DNA of 64,000 nt. Origin: Aurantiochytrium sp. KH105 (lineage: Eukaryota; Sar; Bigyra; Thraustochytrida; Thraustochytriidae). The position numbers and the translations under genes are program-made. Each line of letters begins with the position of its first letter. Within the stretch, counting starts at the first letter, position 1. The notes under the pieces were generated by a model. The model saw only the letters and a list, made by a program, of their open reading frames with translations, was not told the DNA's origin and did not search any database. This document shows positions 1 to 12,004 of the stretch, one piece after another. The stretch lies in assembly GCA_003116975.1 (NCBI GenBank), contig BGKB01000010.1, positions 434,001 to 498,000 on the forward strand, read 5' to 3'.

Positions 1-629
1 CGAAGTTTGAGTCGCTCGGTCTCAGCAAACCGAAGGGCGCGAATGGATCGCATGCGGGCCGAAAGTTGCGTACTGACTGTCATGATTCCGTATTCGACCT
101 CTTTGGTGACGCGCATGAGATCAGTGAGTTCCTGTTGGATCTTTTCAAAAGGTTGGCGCGAAGGTGTCCATGGCTCTGGTGCTTTTGTTGTCGTCTCTGT
201 TTTCTCACACGAAAAGTTCTTGTCGAGCTTCTTGGTGATCTTTCGCATGGCTGTTCTATTTGTGACGCAAAACTTCAAGAGACTTGCAACCTTTTCGGCC
301 CAGTGAACGAACGTCACAAGGGCTTGATCGTCTTTGGGGGAGAGCGAAAGGCTTCCCGGATGGCGCACAGCCTGTACATCCTTGATGACCTTTTCTCTTG
401 ACGAGCGCACCTCGGCAAGCAAGCCTTCAGCAAAGGCTTCGGCTGCAGCGAGATTGGCCTCGAGTCTGGCGTAAAACTGCTCATGAAGTACATTTGCCTC
501 CTGCCCACGATGATGCTTTTGGGCCTGCACAATGGCGAAAATGATCTTCTTGAGCGTATGATACTGGACGTAGTAGACCTCCCAGTTGGGTTCCATGAGT
601 TCCTCGAGCAACCTCCTACCGAACTTCAT
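1..629 (-). CDS. SPX-domain protein, N-terminal part (runs off the left edge)
   Basis: Reading leftward from the ATG at 629-627 the frame stays open to the window edge, giving about 209 residues. The start MKFGRRLLEELMEPNW, followed by VYYVQYHTLKKII, is the classic first helix of SPX domains. Residues 118-145 (LLKFCVTNRTAMRKITKKLDK) match the SPX alpha-4 helix, whose lysines bind inositol pyrophosphates. SPX domains sense phosphate status. They sit at the N-terminus of phosphate exporters (XPR1/PHO1), vacuolar VTC polyphosphate synthases, SPX-MFS transporters and SPX-RING proteins. The part that would tell these apart lies outside the window, so the exact role cannot be assigned. The domain call is firm, and the start is supported because the family begins at exactly this methionine. 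Confidence 0.88.
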   Translation of the reverse strand, partial: MKFGRRLLEELMEPNWEVYYVQYHTLKKIIFAIVQAQKHHRGQEANVLHEQFYARLEANLAAAEAFAEGLLAEVRSSREKVIKDVQAVRHPGSLSLSPKDDQALVTFVHWAEKVASLLKFCVTNRTAMRKITKKLDKNFSCEKTETTTKAPEPWTPSRQPFEKIQQELTDLMRVTKEVEYGIMTVSTQLSARMRSIRALRFAETERLKL

Positions 630-1570
630 TGTGCTCTTGTTCTCGCAAACACTTTTACAATATTAAAAAGTCGGCATCTACCAGAGCGAGTTTTTTGTTT
701 CGCGACAAGCGATCTCGTTCCGTGCGACGAATGCACCCGTTTTTCCGTGCGACTTTTTAAGGAGGGCGTGACTACGCGAGCGATACGTTGACCGTATCTA
801 TTCTCTCTTTCCTTTGGCGTTCACTCGTTTTGTCATTCGTGTGTTCGCTGTAGAGCCAAGTCGCTCACGTTCACCTGATCGAGGGCGTTGCAACGCACAG
901 AGGACCTCGACCTTGTCTCCTTTCTTTTTTTCTTCCTGGCCTTTGCAATCTTCGCTGACGTGAGGCTCTAATAATTGCCGGACTACGCTAGCCTTGCTTG
1001 GCCTCGTCGTGCTTTGGCTAGTGTCGCTCAATCTTAACGTTGGCGCGGTGGCGCAGGTGAGTGAAGCTGCTTGGTCTTCCTTCGTCTTGCCCTTCTCGTT
1101 TTCCTTGCGCGTGGTTCTTAGTTCTTTGCTCCTCCTCGCCTTCGCGAGGCGAGGTGCCGCTCGCAAGGCGCGCGTCCTCTGCGGCGGCGGCGACGCTCCT
1201 CCGCTTGGTGGTCTGGATCGCGCTAGCGTCGCGGCTAGCGTCTTCTGCCCTTGTGCTGGCTGGTCCGCGAGAAGGAGGTTGACCTCCGCATCCGTGAGAG
1301 AGATCCCATCAGAGTTTCTTGCTTGCAAGCAAGATTCGATTTCTCAAGGTGTGCGAAAAGAAAGACCTTGTAAGAAGTTATACTAGCATTGGGCCTATGT
1401 AGTCGTGGATGACGTAGCAGCAGCAGTACTACTCTGCCTGGAGAGAGAGAGACAGGTGAAGCACCTAGCAAAGACGAGCGAGCGCCGCAGAAATTTACAA
1501 GACAGCAGCGCTCTGCCTATAGCCTGGCATGTTTCAGATGGGCTGGGTGACATCAAAATGAGATCGAAAA
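630..1570. other. intergenic: upstream of the SPX gene, downstream of DNAJC25
   Basis: No gene is supported. Open frames on both strands here lack an ATG start and have low-complexity Arg/Ser/Lys content. The stretch should hold the promoter and 5' UTR of the leftward SPX gene and the 3' UTR of the leftward DNAJC25 gene. A consensus-like GTGAGT donor occurs near 1056 on the plus strand but has no coding context. Confidence 0.5.
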
Positions 1571-2728
1571 TCAGAATGGAGAAGGCTCGTCAGGATTGGC
1601 CTTTTTCCAGCGAAGATATTGCTTGTAGCGTTCGGGGTACTTGCGCTTGAAGCGAAGCTCTTGAAACTTTGACATGTTCTCTCTGTGCCAGCACTCCATT
1701 TCGATGAGCTCTTCCTTTTCTTCAGGGGTAAACTCATCGTCGATGGCGCCCTCGGGCATGTGCATTGCTTGCGTGAGAAGAAGGATTTTCTCTGCACGTG
1801 AAAACGGCTCACCACGCAGCGTGTGACGAATGTACCAGTCCGTATGGAACCAAATGGTCTTCGGCAACGTGTAGGGCAGCTTGATGATGCGGACAATGAG
1901 CAGCCCTTGAAGCGTCGGCTTGCTGTACCCGCCTTCGATTTTGACCTCTTGCGCGAGTTCATCCGAGACCTCCTTTTCGAGGCTCTCCAAAGCCGCGGTT
2001 TCTTCTTTTGCAGCAGCTCCCTTTTTCTTTTTGCGTCGTTCCGGTTTGGTAGATCCATTTGACGTTGTCGCGTTATCTGCATTCTTTGCTTGAAGACGTT
2101 CTTGCGTGACGCGCTTGACTTCTTTGAGAAAGCGCTCCGACTTGAGAATTTCTTTGCGAGCATTCTGGTGCATGATGTGCTGAAGGAGGTACTGCAGAGC
2201 GGAGAGGGCAATCGTCCAACCCACAACGACCACGCGCCAGTCAGATTTGGCCGCGTAGACGCGCGTGTAGTATCGATAACGGTTCATCATGACTTCCTCG
2301 GGATGGTCCATGTAATGGTCATACTCTGCGCGCGTGTCCTTGTTGATGAGGACTTCGTATGCGCGACCAACGCGCGCAAAGTCTTCATTTGCTTTTTGTG
2401 GGTCTTTGCTGTTCTTGTTGCGGTCAGGATGGAGCTCCCGGCTGAGTTTCCTGTACGCCTTTTTTATGTCTTGGTCGCTCGGATAGTCATAACGGTAGAA
2501 GCCAAGGACGCGGTAGCAGTCCTCGGGGTCGCAGTACATGCCCTCTTGCGCGTGCGCAGACGGCAGAGCCCCGGCAAGGAGGACGGCTGCAAGAGTGAGG
2601 ACCACCCATGTTCTCCAGACTGCACCGCCGTGGTGTCTTGCTCGCTTTGGCGACGGCTCAGTGCGCTGGGTCCATACATCACGAGCGCGCTCGTCGAAAG
2701 GCGCTACTGCCTCGCTGACGTCGTCCAT
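1571..2728 (-). CDS. DNAJC25: DNAJC25-type ER membrane J-domain protein
   Basis: 385 residues from the ATG at 2728; upstream in-frame starts are not ATG. A hydrophobic signal or anchor (about residues 38-60) precedes a J domain (about 66-140) with the intact HPD motif (ELHPDRNKN) that stimulates Hsp70 ATPase. The sequence entering the J domain, EGMYCDPEDCYRVLG, and the following DHPEEVMMNRYRYYTR match DNAJC25. So do the second membrane helix (WRVVVVGWTIALSALQYLL) and the C-terminal GGYSKP and YKQYLRWKK motifs. DNAJC25 is a membrane co-chaperone thought to place its J domain in the ER lumen, partnering BiP. A Lys/Glu-rich segment lies after the second helix. The length is close to the animal protein (about 360). 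The C-terminus ends NPDEPSPF. Family assignment is strong; the luminal topology is inferred from the family. Confidence 0.9.
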   Translation of the reverse strand: MDDVSEAVAPFDERARDVWTQRTEPSPKRARHHGGAVWRTWVVLTLAAVLLAGALPSAHAQEGMYCDPEDCYRVLGFYRYDYPSDQDIKKAYRKLSRELHPDRNKNSKDPQKANEDFARVGRAYEVLINKDTRAEYDHYMDHPEEVMMNRYRYYTRVYAAKSDWRVVVVGWTIALSALQYLLQHIMHQNARKEILKSERFLKEVKRVTQERLQAKNADNATTSNGSTKPERRKKKKGAAAKEETAALESLEKEVSDELAQEVKIEGGYSKPTLQGLLIVRIIKLPYTLPKTIWFHTDWYIRHTLRGEPFSRAEKILLLTQAMHMPEGAIDDEFTPEEKEELIEMECWHRENMSKFQELRFKRKYPERYKQYLRWKKANPDEPSPF

Positions 2729-3828
2729 GGTTTCCCTTTTGCCCGCGCGCGTTTCGTTCTGGCGGTTTGCTTTGGCTTGGCACGCTGCCAATGACTATGA
2801 TGACAGAGGAGAGAAAAGCTCGAACTTTGTTTACAAGAGAGACCGTCGAGAGAGACAGAGAACTTGAACCAAAGAAGGGTTTTCGGGAAGAGACAGAGAA
2901 CTTGAACCAGAGAGGAGTTCAGGCCCCCCCTTTCCCCCACGGAAAGTTTGGCAAAGAAGGAACGGAAACCGACTGACTCCTTACTTCTCAGCAAGGGTAG
3001 CTTGGTGGTTACGAACTACGTACGGTGTATGTGCTTCTTGCAATTTATGTCTCTTTTCGCGATGCATGCCTATCTGTCGCGTAAGGAGTGATCGAGATGC
3101 TGTTGGAGCAAAACAGTCGCTTTTGGTCAGTAGGCCTTCGAGGAAACTGAGAAGCAGTTGTTTGAGAATTACAATCGACTGTCAGTCACTTTGGCATTGT
3201 AGATTTTGGTTTTGGTTGCGCTAGGTCATTTTATTGACCCGCCAGTAGCGACTTCCTGTCATCAATTTCTTTCCGCCGTGAATCAAGAGGATTCATTGCG
3301 AATGCGTGCAAAACGTGAGTCGTTTGACATTGTATTTTAAAAGCAAATTGAATTGACGTCTTTCTGGGTTTCCTTGCACGCCCACACTTTGTTGAGAGGT
3401 GAAACTGACGCAGCGGCATGAACGAGCAGGGTGCGGGAGGTCGGCTTAAGTGCCAACCGCGTCTTCGCGAAGAAGCGCTTTTCGAAATGTAGACCAAGCA
3501 TTTCCTGACAGTCGGAGATCTCTTCTTGATGATTTCAGGGATTCAGTTTGGCCACGTTGTACATTGATCAAAGACCAGAAAAAATGGGTAGATGTAGTAT
3601 ATACAAGGTCGTACGGGACGAAGGAGTTGCAGAAAGGCGGTGACTGCAATAAACTTGCGCTCATTCTCTCGGGTGCATCATTTATTGTCAATGTCAACAT
3701 CGAAAAAAAGACAAAACTTGTTTCTCCGAACAATTTTGCGTTCGCTGCTCTATATGTGTGTGTGCGCGGGCATATTGCAAAAGCGAGTTGGAGGGAGAAC
3801 ATTGTACAAGGTGCTGCTTAAATTGTCG
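2729..3828. other. intergenic: DNAJC25 upstream region
   Basis: No gene is supported. A 21-bp sequence (AGAGACAGAGAACTTGAACC plus A) occurs twice, at 2851-2871 and 2889-2909, 38 bp apart, within the likely DNAJC25 5' UTR or promoter. The right part should be the 3' UTR of the leftward gene ending at 3829. It carries one Pumilio-type octamer, TGTATATA, on the minus strand at 3598-3605. Confidence 0.5.
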
Positions 3829-4401
3829 TCAGTCTTGACGTGACTGATCATCACTCAGCAACGAGGAGGCAGAGAGAGAGGTATTGGACTCGTCAGCAGA
3901 GTTTTGGGCTGTGCTTGGGATTCGAGGCAAGGACTCAACAATAGGAAGAGTAGCATCGGGCTGGCCACTACTCACGAGACCCCGAGTTTGTTCGCATTTG
4001 ACATCACTCGCGATGTTTTGATTGTTGCGCTTCCCTGGCTGAGCTGGTGGTGTGGAAGGGATGGAGGTCTTGCCTGACGATGTAACTGGCGCAGCGTCCT
4101 GAGCATTGGGTAGGACACCGCTGAAGACAGGCAGGTTCGAAGTTGCACGCATGCGGAAAGAGCGCGGGGAGCGCTTGACGCGTACGTTTCGTAGTTTGGC
4201 GGACTGAGGCAGCGGAATCGAGTGATGTCCGGCATCCGCGGCGGACGCCGGCTGCGTGCGGCGTAGGACCTCGAAGACAGGTATAGGTGTCATTCTGGAA
4301 TCGGAGCAGTACGCAAAGTTCGGGTCGGATTGGAGCGTCATGTGTGTAGATGTTTTGGGAGAGCCTTTGCTAGGGGGGCGCGCAGCGGCACTTGGGCTCA
4401 T
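3829..4401 (-). CDS. hypothetical disordered Ser/Pro-rich protein
   Basis: 190 residues from the ATG at 4401; the frame stays open upstream to about 4476 but without another ATG. Composition is Ser, Pro, Thr, Ala and Gln rich, with a basic patch (KLRNVRVKRSPRSFRMR) near residue 70 and an acidic/serine C-terminus ending SSLLSDDQSRQD. There are no membrane segments, signal peptide or recognisable domain, so it looks intrinsically disordered. It may be a lone exon or a regulatory protein. The minus-strand sequence 225 nt past its stop contains UGUAUAUA, the consensus target of the Pumilio protein encoded at 35.9-39.1 kb. Coding status rests only on length and non-repetitive composition. Confidence 0.4.
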   Translation of the reverse strand: MSPSAAARPPSKGSPKTSTHMTLQSDPNFAYCSDSRMTPIPVFEVLRRTQPASAADAGHHSIPLPQSAKLRNVRVKRSPRSFRMRATSNLPVFSGVLPNAQDAAPVTSSGKTSIPSTPPAQPGKRNNQNIASDVKCEQTRGLVSSGQPDATLPIVESLPRIPSTAQNSADESNTSLSASSLLSDDQSRQD

Positions 4402-5743
4402 TCGCTTGGGCTGGCTTGCACGAATGCCAAAAATGATGCCTGCGTGTCTTGGATGTCGGGAGGACAAAAGGGCCAATAGCGCAAAGAGGTCTTGGAGGAG
4501 AGAAGCAAAAAATCGACGGCTTGCCGGCAGGCAAGTAAGTAAAAAAGGTCGATCAACAAATAGATGGATAAAAAGTAAGAAGTACGGCGAGACGCAGGAG
4601 CTTTCGCACCTTCGTCCGTGCTGTTTCTTTTTCTCCTCACCGTTCGCGCGTGCGAGCGTACGTGGGCAAGACAGAGCGGGTAATCGATGAATCCGGTCGA
4701 CAAATGAATCACGTGCTCACTCTTCCTTTTCTTTCCGGTACGGTAAGCCAATCCAATTCGAGCCACGCCACGCCACGCCACGCCGCACGAGCAAGCTCTT
4801 CTCCCCGCTTGCTCGTCCTGCTGACGTCTCCTTTCTTCTCTCCCTCGGTCCCGACCTCCTCAGCGCGGTCCGTTTCCTCGCTAGCTTCTTCCTCTCCTTG
4901 CTTGAGCTTGCCGTTCTCGTGCTCGCGTCCCGCGGTCGCTGAGCCCCCTCGCTTGCCAGGAGGGAGACGCAGAGCGCAGCGACGCGACGCGCGCAGCCAG
5001 TCCCAGCCTGGCCTTCGTGCAGGTCCGGTGTCTCGTGCGCGCGAGCGCTACTCCGCGACGGCGACGGCGACGGCAATGGCGGCGATGGCGCGTCCCTTGC
5101 CTTGATCGGGGTCTGCCGTGGCCTGGCGCCTCTTTGCCTTCCTGCGCCTTCTTTCGTTCCCTTTTGTCGATTCCATTTTCCTTTTTCCTTTCTTTCTTCT
5201 TGGCCGCCCCCCTCCCGCATCGGCCTACAGCCAGCAGGAAGGCGCCGATGGCTGTACAGACAGTGGCCGCCAGAGGGCAGACTCGAACGAAGCGCGCCTG
5301 GAAGAAGCGAAATCCCCCGCGTCCCGCAGACGTCTGCGGGACGCTGTGGGACGCTGCGGGCCTCGCGAACATGCGTCCCGCCCGCACCTGGCTCGCCCGC
5401 TCGTCTATCTCCTCCACACCGCTTCTCCTCGCCTCGCTCACGGGGCAGGCGAGGGTGGACCCGCGAGGGCGGTAGCAGACGTGCTCCGGCGCCTGGGCTG
5501 TGTCCGTGCGTCTGGCCTGCCTCGCTCGCTCGCTCGACGGAGGCGGCCAGCGAGTGCGGTGCTTCTTTCGTCTCTCCTCTCTGCCGGTAGCCGAATAAGC
5601 GGCTCACACCCGCGCGGCTGCGGGCGCACTTGCTGGCCAGGGGAAGCGAGCCGCGTCCTTCATCCAACCGCCCGGTCACCCAGGTCAAGTCGATCAACCT
5701 CCACTGGCCGCCCAACCGCCCTCCCTCCCTCGCCACCCCCTCT

Positions 5744-5772
5744 GGCAGGCAGGCAGGCAGGCAGGCAGGCAA
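5744..5772. repeat. (GGCA)n microsatellite
   Basis: About seven perfect GGCA units. A second short tract with the same unit lies at about 11208-11231. Confidence 0.9.
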
Positions 5773-7792
5773 GGCCGGCCGTGACCGCTACCCCTTCCCC
5801 GAGTCTGCGCTCAAACCCGCCAGGGCCTGCGCCCGCTTCGCGCGGAGCTATGGCGAGCCTCCAACACAACACGTCTGTTGGCCACTGCGCAGCGGAGGAG
5901 GCGTAGCGGCCCCTACCCTGCCTGTGCCGGCGGCACTACCAGCGGCATTGCTACCCGCGTCTCTATTCTCCGAATCTCTCTCGCTGTGCGTATCCATCCA
6001 GAAAGCGCTTTCCCTGATAACCCTTTCCACGTATTTCTCGCACATCGACTTTCTTGCGCTCTTGCTCGACTCTGCTTTCGACCTTTCCCGGTCGCTCGCA
6101 GGGGCGGCCACGCGCGTTCTTCGTTGCTTGGTTTGTTGGTCGGTCGGCCCCTTGAAGGTTGAGTTTACGAACGTCGCAGCGGCCATGGCGGCTTCTTCTG
6201 CCGCTGATCCTCCTTTCCGAGCCGGCATCAAGCGACCAACACCTCGAGCCGAGCCACGTCGACTTGTTCGAATCGCTGCTCAACTGGTTGCTTATCCATC
6301 GGCGGCGCCGTTCCTTCGTAGTTTACGAGCAAATACACAATAGACAAATTGCGAAAGACAGCTGTAACCACGTAGGTCGTGATATAACAAGCTGCGAACC
6401 GCTCGTCGCCGTGGATGCCGCTGCTGCTGCCGCTGCCGCTGCCGCTGGATTGTTCGATGGATTGATCGACCGACCGACCGACCGACGCTGGCGCCCTGCC
6501 GACCAATCAATCACCCCATCCGCCAGCCGCCGCGCAGCACGAATGTTTCTATCTAGCGCGTCCATGCACGCATGCAGGCATGGAGGCATGCATGCACGCC
6601 CAGCGCGCCGGCCCGAAACTGCTCCGCGTCGAGGCTAGCCGGTCCTACGATTGTCATTACGCGCGGAGGATTTCTGGGCCCGCGGCCGCTTCAAGGGCTT
6701 TGCGCTGGTGCTGCCCCTCCGCGGCGCCACTCCTCGAACTGTTGACGCACTGCGGGGCTTGCTGCGCCCTGACTTGTGGGGTGGGGGCGAGGCCGGCCAG
6801 GCGGATGCGCGCAGTATCTTTCATACACGCCTTCGCCTGACCGGGATGGTGTACTATAAGGCCTATACATTCATATTGTAGTATAACACGCTCCTGCTGT
6901 GCTGCAGCGCATTGGCCGGGCCTGCCTGCGGCCCCTCGACCAACTTGCTTCACGCGCGAGACGCAGCTGCAGCTGCGGCCCGCAGCACCCCTTGGGCCCC
7001 GCTCAGGCCGCGCTCCAGGCGACTCGTCTGCCGTGGCTCGGGGCAGGAATTGGAACGTGGGCGGTCAGATTCTGAGGCTCCTGTCATCAGACAGACATAC
7101 AGGCAGGCAGGTAGACAGACACTACAGACCTTGCAGCGAGCATGTCCCTGTCTGCCTGCAACCGGGCAGTCACCAGTAAGCAGGCCCCTCGAGCCGCCGT
7201 CTGCGTCGCGCCGCGGCAGCCCAGCCCCGCCGAGCCAGCCAGCCACCAGTCCATCGGCCTCGGGGAACGCCGCCGCTCCTTCTCTTGCTCCCTCCCTCGC
7301 TCCCTCGCTCCCCCTCCCCTGCGTCTCCAAGGGAGGGGAAGGGACGCGCGGGGCGTGTCTTTCACGCCGGCCCGCGCCGAGTGAGTGAGTGAGTGAGTGA
7401 CCAGTGACAGTGAGTCAATGAGCGAGTCGGAAAGAGCAAGTGAGTGAGCGGGCCAGAGAGCGCGCGGAAGAGAGCCTGGAGAGGCGAGGCGAGGCGAGGC
7501 GGCGCCCTTGCGACCACCAAGAACGCGCCCGCGCCCGCGCTGCGCTGCCGCCAGGTGGTCTCAAGGGGCGACGCGACGCCCGCCTCCGCCACTGCTCGCG
7601 ACATGATGCCGCCCCCTTCCGAGGAAGGCGGGCGAAAGACGGACCGTCACAGGCGGCGGCGCGCCGGTCTGCCTGGGGGGAGGATGGTGTACGCCAGGAC
7701 TGGCTGGCGGCAGTTCGTGCACAGGCAGGTTCCCAGTGATCAGGCCCAGGTGGCTGCGTTGGTTGGCCCAGGACTCGTCCGGACGAGCTTAT

Positions 7793-7833
7793 CGACCGAC
7801 CGACCGACCGACCGACCGACCGACCGACCGACC
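7793..7833. repeat. (CGAC/GACC)n microsatellite
   Basis: About ten perfect tetranucleotide units. The same unit recurs in shorter tracts near 6467-6484, 9575-9597 and 30650-30687. Confidence 0.9.
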
Positions 7834-10800
7834 AATCCATCGCGCGGACGTTCGTCCTCTCACTCTCGCCATCGCTCTCGCGGTACGCGCGCGTGCGGAC
7901 GAACCTAACCTGCACGCGTGGCGTGGCTGCCTGCCTGTCACGTGGGGCGGCTTCGCTTGTTAATTCTTTACAAGGCTCGGCGTGGACATCGCCGGAGTCA
8001 GCTCGCTCTCGCACACGCACGAGCACTCTGCGGCCGTCGCTGCCGCCGGCGCGAGGGGCAGAGGGAAGCGAGTTGGAGCGGGCGCGCGGCGGAGCGAGCG
8101 TGCGCGGGCGTGGACTCGGAGGCAAGACAAGGCGAGGCAGGGCGGTGCGGGGCGGGGCGAGGCGAGGCGAGGCGGCGGTGGCTGCGCCGGCCCGGGCGAT
8201 GCTTGTCTCTCTGGGCCTGCGCTGTCTGGCAACTAATCACCACTGCGGGGCGGCCGGCGGCTCGAGCACCGGTCCCACAGCAGAGTATACCAACAGTGCT
8301 CGCACGTACGGAACGCGAACCGTGGTCCACTGTGCGAGCGCTCGGTGTGGGTGGGAGGGGGTCGGTAGAGGGGAAAGCGCCCACAGATCACTGTGCGAGC
8401 CCCAGCACCCACCACCCCCCCTGGTGTCCGGGACTGCTAGGATCGCGATGCGGAGCAGCGCAGAGTAGAGTAGAGCAAAGCAACGGCGCTGGCAACTTCG
8501 GGCTGCATGGCTGGCTGGCTGGTCGCCTCGAGGCAGCCGGCGGCCGGCGGCCGGCGGCGGCCGCAACGCGACGAAGAATCGCACGCACGCACGCATGCAT
8601 GGGCGCAAGAATGCAAGGCGGGGTCAGGCCAGCGCGAAGCAGCGCCCGCTGTGTAAGGACGGCCGGCCGCTGGTGCATGTCGACCCGTCTGTCGCTTGCT
8701 TGCTGCTTCCTTTCTCAATAGTCGCTCAGCCAGCTAGATGAATGGATGAAGGAATGAGCGCGTGGCAAGTAAGCAAGCGGCCGCGGCCGTTCGCGGCAGG
8801 CGCAGGACTGATCGTTCGGCCGCAGCATCGATCGATCGTACAGCGCCGAGCAGCTTGCGCGGTGCTGATTTTTACAGTATCGAGGGTAGCGAGCACGACA
8901 AGAACTCGGCGACAAGCTAAGCCCGAGAAAGAAGCACATGCACAAGAACGGCGCGCCTCCGCTCAGACAGTCTGGCTGACAGGATCCCGGGCGAGACACG
9001 ACGCGTCGAGACCAGTGGCAGCTACCGCGTCCGAGGAAGAGCGGAGGCAGGGGAAGCATCGCGAGCTTTGCAAAGTACACGAGCGCCCCTCCCTCTTTCG
9101 CGGAGACCGGGACCGCTCGGATGGATCTCTGGCCGGCGACCAGCTGCAGCTTCTTCGTATTACGCGCGGAACGTAGTGTTCATGGACGCGCGACTGCGAC
9201 GCGACGATCGATCGCTCGCATCAATCAACATCTCTCTCGCACGCTGCAGGCTCGGGGCCCGGGCTCCGCCGGGCGTGGCCTCCGAGAGGCCTGCCTCGCT
9301 GCCTGCCGAGCCTCTCCCGAGAGCCTCCGAGCGCAATGCCCAGGGGCGGCGAGCGAGGCGGTTGGGCGCCCAGAGGGAGCGCGCGCAGCGACCACTGCTG
9401 CCCGCTGGGATGCCTCGCGCTACTCATTCTTCGTCGCCGGGTCAATCAGTCAATCAATCAAACAAATCGAACAATCATTCCAGGCAGAAGCTGCAAAAAA
9501 CCAAGGCGGCGCGAGCGCGCCAGCGAGCCTTGAGCAGGCAGCCGCGGGCGCTGGATGCTTCGAGGGACCCCTATCGACCGACCGACCGACCGACCGATCG
9601 TTCATGTCATTCGTCGTTTCGCCCTCGCGCCGCAATCTAGCTAGCTACAGCCAGCTGGACACGCGAGGAATGATCGCCACACGCACGTCCTGCCGGCCGG
9701 CCGTCCGTCCGTCCGTAGCCCCGCCCGCTTCGCGCTGCCCCGCCTTGCCTTGCAGGCTGCGCCACGCATGGCTCCCGTTTTGAGTGGCAATCGAGCTGGC
9801 CCTGAGGAAGGAAGGAAGGAAGGAAGAAAGAAAGGAACTCGCTCGCTCTCGTCTCGTCTCGACTCAACTCGACTCGACGGGACGAGACAGGACAGGGCAG
9901 GAATTGACTGACCTCGTGACCTACCTACCTGCCGCAAAATCCAACCTGACCTCGCTCCGCGTCGCCGCACACACATACGCGTGGAAAACTACTTTCCTCC
10001 CCCAACGTGCCGCCTGCCAGCCTGGCTGCTGCTCCTCCGCGGCCTGCGCTCGCGGGGGAGCGAGGGGGCGGCGGGGGGAAGCGCCGCGCGGCGACGGTGT
10101 GGGGGATGGCGGCTCGCTCGCTTGCTCGCTTGCTCACTTGCTTGCTTGGCTGTACGAGGGCTGGAGCAGGTCAGGGAGTTGAACTGGCCGACGGGAACGA
10201 GAAAGTCCCCGGCCTTGACGCCGGCGCGGTGGAGCAGTCGCGGCTGGAGTACTTCGTGCGTGGCCTAGTACTTCGTACGTGGCCTCGAGGAGCAGGTAGA
10301 TAGATGGATGGCGGCGAGCCTGGAGCGTGCGAGGAAGAATGGATGCATGTAGTATCGTGTATACTCGCCAGTCTGTCGCTGTCGCGCGCGCTTCCTAGCG
10401 GCCACGGATGTCGAAAGACGCGAAAGGAGGCGGAGGCTGCAGCGGCATGCGCGGGAGGAGGCTGGTGGGTGGTGTACAGAGACGAGATCGTCAAAGGACA
10501 GGTCGAAGGATAAAACAAACGACTTGACACATAGGCAAAGGCCGGGGCAAGTCGAGCACTGGCAGCTTGTCAAGCTGTGTATACGCACTACCTCCTTCGA
10601 GTTCTCCTTCGCGGGCTGCGGCCGCAAGTTCTCGCGACGAAGACGAGGAGGCGGCACCCACCTTCGCGTCAGACAGAGGCAGCTAGCTCCCTAGCTGCAG
10701 CTCAACTCGGGGGGCGGGTTGACGGCGATGGGCTGGGTCGCTGATTGGAGATGTCGCGGCGAGATCTGCGAGGAAGCTGGTCGCTGCCGGCGCCGCAACT

Positions 10801-10841
10801 GTGCAGGCGGTCGGTGGGTCGATTGCTTGGTTCGTCGATGG

Positions 10842-10942
10842 GTCGTTGGATCGATCGTCGTTGGATCGATCGTCGTTGGATCGATCGTTTCGAACAAGTA
10901 AGCGGCCGGTTGGCCCGTCGTTGGCCCGTCGTTGGCTCGTCG
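10842..10942. repeat. adjacent 15-bp and 11-bp tandem repeats
   Basis: Three perfect copies of GTCGTTGGATCGATC (10842-10886) are followed after about 23 bp by three copies of TTGGCCCGTCG (10910-10942, the last with one change). The two units share the core GTCGTTGG, so one array may derive from the other. Confidence 0.85.
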
Positions 10943-11535
10943 CGCCGGACGATGACAAGTTTCGCCGGCCGTGCGTGCGGTGCGCACTGTCCGTCTCTGC
11001 GAAGTGCGCAGGCACGATCTTTGCAGCTGGTTTGGCCTGCCGGTTGCTCCTTTTTTATTTTTACTTTCTTGCTCGCGGATAAGTTGTATGTCGAGATTGT
11101 CTACTGCCAACTGCTTGCCGACCGGCGGCTGCTGGCGGGCGACGACAGCGGCCATGGCGGCCGCCAATCGCGCCGCTGCCAGCTGCAGCTCGTGCCGCGA
11201 AGGGTCGGCAGGCAGGCAGGCAGGCAGGCAGATAGTCAGGTAGGGGGGCTCAGGCAGCGGCAGCCAACGGGCAGCAGCCCTGGCAGACAAGGAGGCAGGC
11301 AGGGAGGCAGGCAGCCAGGTGCGCTGTTTTCGAGTGCCCATTGAGCGACCTGTGAAGGTGCGGGAATTGCAGGCGCCGCTGCGGGGCGAGGCACCCGCAT
11401 CTCCCTGAGCTGTGGATGACCAGCCAGTCAAGGTGCGGGGCCTTCATTCTTATTTTTTTTGCCCAGGCTTGCGCGCGCGTAGCCTCGCGACCAGCGGCCG
11501 GCTGGTGGGTAAGAGACCGACGATCTTGCACTCCG

Positions 11536-11536
<1 letters not shown>

Positions 11537-11581
<45 letters not shown>
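11537..11581. repeat. (GCT)15 trinucleotide tract
   Basis: Fifteen uninterrupted GCT units (CTG type) outside any supported gene. It lies about 230 bp from the long GCTT array. Confidence 0.95.
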
Positions 11582-11585
<4 letters not shown>

Positions 11586-11812
11586 TCGCTCGCGCGAGGA
11601 TCGGAGGACGAGCGGCCACGGCAAGCAGGACGCGGGCAGCGAAGGGCGTTGCGTCGTCACTTGTTCCTTTATTGTGGAGCCGCTGGCCGATGAGAGAAAG
11701 GAAGGGAGCTCACCGGCAGTGCGTCCAGGCAGCGCATGCGATCAAGCACACGCGACGCTTGGACGCTTGCTTGGTCCGCACTGTCCGGCGACCGGCGGCA
11801 GACGTTTGCTGG

Positions 11813-12004
<192 letters not shown>

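Noticed and set aside
798-1386. Overlapping open frames of 176 (minus) and 130 (plus) codons
   Set aside because: Neither starts with ATG, both are low-complexity, and no family is recognisable.
3446-3821. Overlapping open frames of about 120 codons on both strands
   Set aside because: No motif, no preferred strand, and the region fits a 3' UTR.
7415-8125. Arg/Ser-rich 200-codon frames near 7.4-8.7 kb
   Set aside because: Composition tracks the microsatellites, frames overlap on both strands, and no conserved motif is seen.
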